The notes beneath the pieces were generated by a model. The model did not search any database, was not told the DNA's origin, and worked only from the letters and a program-made list of their open reading frames with translations. From contig NZ_JAJVKV010000027.1 in the NCBI RefSeq assembly GCF_024198175.1, positions 1 through 64,000 of the forward strand: a stretch of 64,000 nt of DNA. The letters run 5' to 3'. Position 1 is the stretch's first letter; every line of letters starts with the position of its first letter. Below are positions 60,720-64,000 of the stretch, piece by piece. This stretch comes from Pyxidicoccus xibeiensis. GTDB taxonomy: Bacteria > Myxococcota > Myxococcia > Myxococcales > Myxococcaceae. The position numbers and the translations under genes are program-made.

Positions 60720-63551
60720 ATGAGCAGCATCCTGGTCATCAACGCGGCGGGTCGGGAGACCCGCGTGGCGCTCGTCGAGGGCGGGCACATCGCGGAGTTC
60801 TACCTCGAGCGTAAGAAGGACAAAGGCGTCGTAGGCAACATCTACAAGGGCCGTGTCGTCCGGGTGCTCCCGGGCATGCAGGCCGCCTTCGTCGACATCG
60901 GCCTGGAGAAGGCCGCCTTCCTCTACGTCAGCGACGTCGTCTACGACCCGGACTTCGCGCGCGCCCAGTTCGAGCTCACCGAGGGCGAGCACGAGGATGC
61001 GCCGGACGTCCCCACCGAGTCCGAGGCCGACGCGGCCGAGGCCATGGCCCACACCCGGGGCCCGGCGGCGGTGGAAGCGGAAGCGGAGGAGCTGGCCGGC
61101 GAGGCCGCCGCGCACCTCACCGAGTCCCTGCCCCGCGACACCGTCATGGAGCTGGCCGCCAACGCGCCGGCCGTGCCGATTCCCGAGCCCACCCCGGCTC
61201 CGGTCGAGGCCGCCCCCGAGGCCGTGGAGCCGCCCGCCGCCGCCGAGCCCGTTGCCGCCGAGCCCGTTGCCGCTTCCGAGGCGCAGGCTCCGGTGATGGA
61301 GGTGCCCGCGGCCCCCGCGGCCCTGGTGGTGGAGGCCGCCCCCGCCGGTGAGCCCGTCACCGGTGCTTCCGAGGGCGTGGCCCCGGAGGCGGTCTCCGCG
61401 CCCGCGACGGAGGAAGGCACCCCCGTGGCGATGCAGTCGCCCGAGCCGCCTCCGCCTGCCGCCACCGCGCTGAGCGAAATCATCCCTTCTCCCGCGACTG
61501 ACGGGGCCACGCCGGCCCCGGCCGCGCGTCCGGCCGAGGTGTCCGGTGAGCGCCGCACGCCGCGCGAGGCCCGCGAGGCGCGTGAGCCCCGCGCCCGCGA
61601 GGGCCGTGAGAAGGAGCGCGAGAAGGACAAGGACAAGGAGAAGGGCCGGCGCCCGCAGGAGGAGAAGCGCCGCGACAAGCGCGACGAGGACAAGGAGAAG
61701 CCCAAGCAGCGCCGGACGGACAAGATTGAGGACCTGCTGAAGGTGGGCCAGGAAGTCGTCGTCCAGATTTCCAAGGACCCCATCGGCACCAAGGGCGCGC
61801 GCCTCACCTCGCACATCTCCATCCCCGGCCGGCACCTGGTGTTCATGCCGACGGTGGACCATGTGGGCATCAGCCGCCGCATCTCCAACGAGAAGGAGCG
61901 CCGGCGGCTGCGCGACATCGTGGACAAGATGCGCCCGCCCGGGACGGGCTTCATCGTCCGCACGGTGGCGGAGAACGTGCCGCAGGAGAAGCTCGAGAGC
62001 GACATCCGGTTCCTCATCGAGGTGTGGAACCAGGTAGTGCGCCGCAACGAGAAGCGCGGCGGCCCCGGCCTGCTGCACCCGGACCTGGACCTCATCCTGC
62101 GCGCCACGCGAGACCTCTTCGCGCACGACGTGGAGAAGCTCGTCGTCGATGACCGCGAGGAGTACGAGCGCATCCTCGGCTTCGTCACCGCGCAGGACCC
62201 GGCGCTGCGGGACAGGGTGGCGCTGCACGAGGGCGACGACACCGTCTTCGACGCGTACGGCATCGAGCAGGAGCTGCAGCGCGCCACCCAGCGCAAGGTG
62301 TGGCTGAAGAGCGGCGGCTACCTCATCATCGACCAGGCCGAGGCGCTCACCGCCATCGACGTCAACTCGGGCCGCTACGTCGGCAAGAAGAGCCTCGAGG
62401 AGACGATTACGAAGATCAACGTCGAGGCAGCCAAGGAGATCGTCTACCAGCTCCGGCTGCGCAACATCGGCGGCATCATCATCTGCGACTTCATCGACAT
62501 GGAGAAGGCGCAGAACCGGGACAAGGTCTTCAAGGCGCTGCAGGAGGCGCTGGGCCGCGACAAGGCGAAGACGAACGTGCTGCGCATCTCCGAGCTGGGC
62601 CTGGTGGAGATGACGCGCAAGCGCGTGCGCGAGTCCATTGGCCGGATGCTGCACGAGGACTGCCCGTACTGCGACGGCAACGGCTTCGTGAAGACGGCCA
62701 CCACCGTGGCGTACGAAATCTTCCGCGAGATTCGCCGCGAGGCGCCCGGCTACAAGGACTCCACGCTGGTCATCAACTGCAACGCGGAAGTGGCGCGGCT
62801 GCTCCAGGGCGAGGAGCGCAACGAGCTGCGGCACCTGATGGACCGGTACAACAAGTCCATCCAGGTCAAGGCGCAGCAGAACTACCACCGCGAGCAGTAC
62901 GACATCTACGGCCGCTCGGCCACGGGCCCCGAGCACAAGGTGGCCTCGTCGCCGGGCTCCGGTGACGGCGAGCTGGCGATGCAGCAGCGCAAGCCGGACA
63001 GCAACGGCGGCGGCTACGGGCGCCAGGACCAGGGCCGGCGCGGTGGCAGGGACCGGGGTGAGCGTGGCGGCGACCGGGGTGGCGAGCGCGGCGGTGGTGG
63101 CGAGCGCGGCGGTGAGCGCGGAGACCGGCGAGATGGCCGGCGTCCCGACCGTGGCGGCGACCGGCCCCGGGGAGACCGTGGCGGCGAGCAGCGTGGCGGC
63201 GAGCAGCGTGGCGGCGAGCAGCGTGGCGGCGAGCAGCGTGGCGGCGAGCGCGGCGGCGACCGGGGTGGCGAGCAGCGCGGAGAGCGCGGCGGCGAGCAGC
63301 GCGGAGACCGGGGTGGCGAGCGCGCGGGTGGCGAGCGCGGCGAGCGTGACCGGGGTGGTGAGCGCGGCGGTGGTGAGCGGGGCGAGCGCCGGGGCGGCGA
63401 GCGTGGGGACCGCGGTGAGCGGGGCGAGCGCGGTGGCGGTCCGTCCTCATCGGGCGGCGGCAGCGCTGGCGGGGGTGAGTCGGGTGGTGCCTCGACGCCT
63501 CCCACGTCGTCGGGCGGCGGCTCGGAGCCTTCGGGCGGCGGGACGACCTGA
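60720..63551 (+). CDS. rne: RNase E/G family endoribonuclease with S1 insertion and RGG-rich tail
   Basis: This endoribonuclease is likely the core of mRNA decay and rRNA processing. The 943-residue protein starts with the S1-domain strands (SSILVINAAGRETRVALVEG), interrupted at about residue 79 by a roughly 255-residue Ala/Pro/Glu-rich then Lys/Arg-rich insertion. It resumes at DLLKVGQEVVVQISKDPIGT and continues with the catalytic region: metal-binding Asp in TAIDVNSGRY and IICDFIDME, plus the zinc-link CPYC. The last 190 residues are RGG/GGERGG repeats. The ATG at 60720 was preferred over a GTG at 60705. Confidence 0.93.
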   Translation: MSSILVINAAGRETRVALVEGGHIAEFYLERKKDKGVVGNIYKGRVVRVLPGMQAAFVDIGLEKAAFLYVSDVVYDPDFARAQFELTEGEHEDAPDVPTESEADAAEAMAHTRGPAAVEAEAEELAGEAAAHLTESLPRDTVMELAANAPAVPIPEPTPAPVEAAPEAVEPPAAAEPVAAEPVAASEAQAPVMEVPAAPAALVVEAAPAGEPVTGASEGVAPEAVSAPATEEGTPVAMQSPEPPPPAATALSEIIPSPATDGATPAPAARPAEVSGERRTPREAREAREPRAREGREKEREKDKDKEKGRRPQEEKRRDKRDEDKEKPKQRRTDKIEDLLKVGQEVVVQISKDPIGTKGARLTSHISIPGRHLVFMPTVDHVGISRRISNEKERRRLRDIVDKMRPPGTGFIVRTVAENVPQEKLESDIRFLIEVWNQVVRRNEKRGGPGLLHPDLDLILRATRDLFAHDVEKLVVDDREEYERILGFVTAQDPALRDRVALHEGDDTVFDAYGIEQELQRATQRKVWLKSGGYLIIDQAEALTAIDVNSGRYVGKKSLEETITKINVEAAKEIVYQLRLRNIGGIIICDFIDMEKAQNRDKVFKALQEALGRDKAKTNVLRISELGLVEMTRKRVRESIGRMLHEDCPYCDGNGFVKTATTVAYEIFREIRREAPGYKDSTLVINCNAEVARLLQGEERNELRHLMDRYNKSIQVKAQQNYHREQYDIYGRSATGPEHKVASSPGSGDGELAMQQRKPDSNGGGYGRQDQGRRGGRDRGERGGDRGGERGGGGERGGERGDRRDGRRPDRGGDRPRGDRGGEQRGGEQRGGEQRGGEQRGGERGGDRGGEQRGERGGEQRGDRGGERAGGERGERDRGGERGGGERGERRGGERGDRGERGERGGGPSSSGGGSAGGGESGGASTPPTSSGGGSEPSGGGTT
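63180..63240 (+). repeat. Four perfect 15-bp coding repeats in the RNase tail
   Basis: The unit GGCGGCGAGCAGCGT (Gly-Gly-Glu-Gln-Arg) is repeated four times without change, within a longer degenerate array of Gly/Arg/Glu codons from about 63040 to 63450. Such arrays can change length by slippage. Confidence 0.9.
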
Positions 63552-63565
63552 GCAATGAATGAGGT

Positions 63566-63611
63566 CGGCTCCCGGCCCCGGTGCCACGAAGAGGCATGGG
63601 GCAGGGAGCCG
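63566..63611 (+). terminator. Long imperfect hairpin after the RNase gene
   Basis: CGGCTCCC pairs with GGGAGCCG (63566-63573 and 63604-63611), with an inner GC-rich stem of nearly complementary bases. It starts 15 nt after the stop codon. No T-run follows, so it may be a 3'-end structure rather than a classic terminator. Confidence 0.5.
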
Positions 63612-63846
63612 AGCAGGCAGGCTCATTCCGCGCCGTGAAGCTTCCTGGCACGGAGTTCCGAGCCGGCCATGTCGGGCAGCATCCCCTGGCCGTCCACCCT
63701 CCCCTGGGGTGGGCTGGCCCCGGGGGCCTCGGATTGGCTAGCCTTGGGGTCCCATGCTGCGGGGCGTTGTCAGCTCCCGGGCCCGGCCAGCGCTCCCACG
63801 TGATTTCCTCCCTTCCCCCCTGCGGGCCGCCCCTTGTGGGGACGCC
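63612..63846. other. Gap before the right-edge gene
   Basis: No gene is visible between the hairpin and 63847. The region probably contains the promoter of the next gene, but no clear -35/-10 pair is present. Confidence 0.4.
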
Positions 63847-64000
63847 ATGATGCCCAATCCGCTTCCGTGGCTGAGGGCGACTCGCGACAGGACGAAGGCC
63901 TGGGCCCTGCGACTGTGGGAGCCCGTCCGGGACACCCCCGTGGGGCTGTTCGCGATGGACACCCTCCTGGCCGCGCGAACGGTGGCCCAGGGCTTTCGGG
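63847..64000 (+). CDS. Probable YihY/BrkB family membrane protein (5' part only)
   Basis: The frame from ATG at 63847 is open to the window end (51 codons). Its product, basic and amphipathic at the start (PWLRATRDRTKAWALRLWEP), ends with LLAARTVAQGFRG, which resembles the conserved N-terminal entry of YihY/BrkB-type inner-membrane proteins. The rest lies outside the window, so the family call is tentative. Confidence 0.6.
   Translation, partial: MMPNPLPWLRATRDRTKAWALRLWEPVRDTPVGLFAMDTLLAARTVAQGFR

Noticed and set aside
60392-60814. 140-codon frame before the RNase gene
   Set aside because: No ribosome site, mixed low-complexity composition, and it overlaps the true start of rne in another frame.
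63180-63240. CRISPR-like array of short direct repeats
   Set aside because: Repeats are 15 bp, contiguous, in frame and encode Gly-Gly-Glu-Gln-Arg; there are no spacers or cas genes.

Overview
The window comes from a high-GC member of the Myxococcaceae (Myxococcus, Corallococcus or Pyxidicoccus type). Three things point there: an adjacent carD-carG pair, a giant surface protein ending in a MYXO-CTERM-like tail, and many Asp/Ala/Gly-rich lipoproteins plus a PEGA-type Ser/Thr kinase. I see no rRNA, tRNA, CRISPR array, insertion sequence or prophage. Almost all the sequence is coding, and many antisense reading frames are open only because of the high GC content.

Region 1 (1-20.7 kb, minus strand) is the division and cell-wall (dcw) cluster. 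It reads mraZ, a STAS-domain gene, rsmH, ftsL, ftsI (with PASTA), murE, murF, mraY, murD, ftsW, murG, murC, murB, ddl, ftsQ, ftsA. Most junctions overlap by 1-4 bases or are only a few bases apart. A sigma70-like promoter and three GTGG boxes exactly 10 bp apart precede mraZ, and a hairpin plus T-run terminator follows ftsA. ftsZ is not next to ftsA; an AgmC-like repeat protein, cut by the window edge, lies there instead.

Region 2 (20.8-33.9 kb) is mixed chromosomal housekeeping. It holds a two-domain PilZ protein, a long acyl-CoA dehydrogenase, an App1-type phosphatase with an ExbD-like lipoprotein divergent from a Ser/Thr kinase, then the carD-carG regulators, which run into a coupled membrane-protein/GT-C glycosyltransferase pair. 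A DUF2239 gene follows, with a striking pair of ACCCGGGT palindromes over its promoter.

Region 3 (34-55 kb) holds an AlkZ-like winged-helix DNA glycosylase candidate, a 3,030-residue surface protein (14 propeller-like repeats, 19 cadherin-like repeats, PKD domains, lipobox and MYXO-CTERM), glutaminase and several small lipoproteins. It continues with a glutamine-synthetase-like enzyme plus iron alcohol dehydrogenase divergent from a class I amidotransferase, an alpha/beta hydrolase and an AI-2E family permease.

Region 4 (55-64 kb) is information processing: rho divergent from ligA-acyP-DUF3052, then an RNase E/G with a long acidic S1 insertion and an RGG-rich tail. The start of a probable YihY/BrkB membrane protein is at the right edge.

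The observations most worth testing are the STAS gene embedded between mraZ and rsmH, the MraZ box triplet, the 1.9 kb internal duplication in the giant gene, the DUF2239 operator pair, and the RGG-tailed RNase E.
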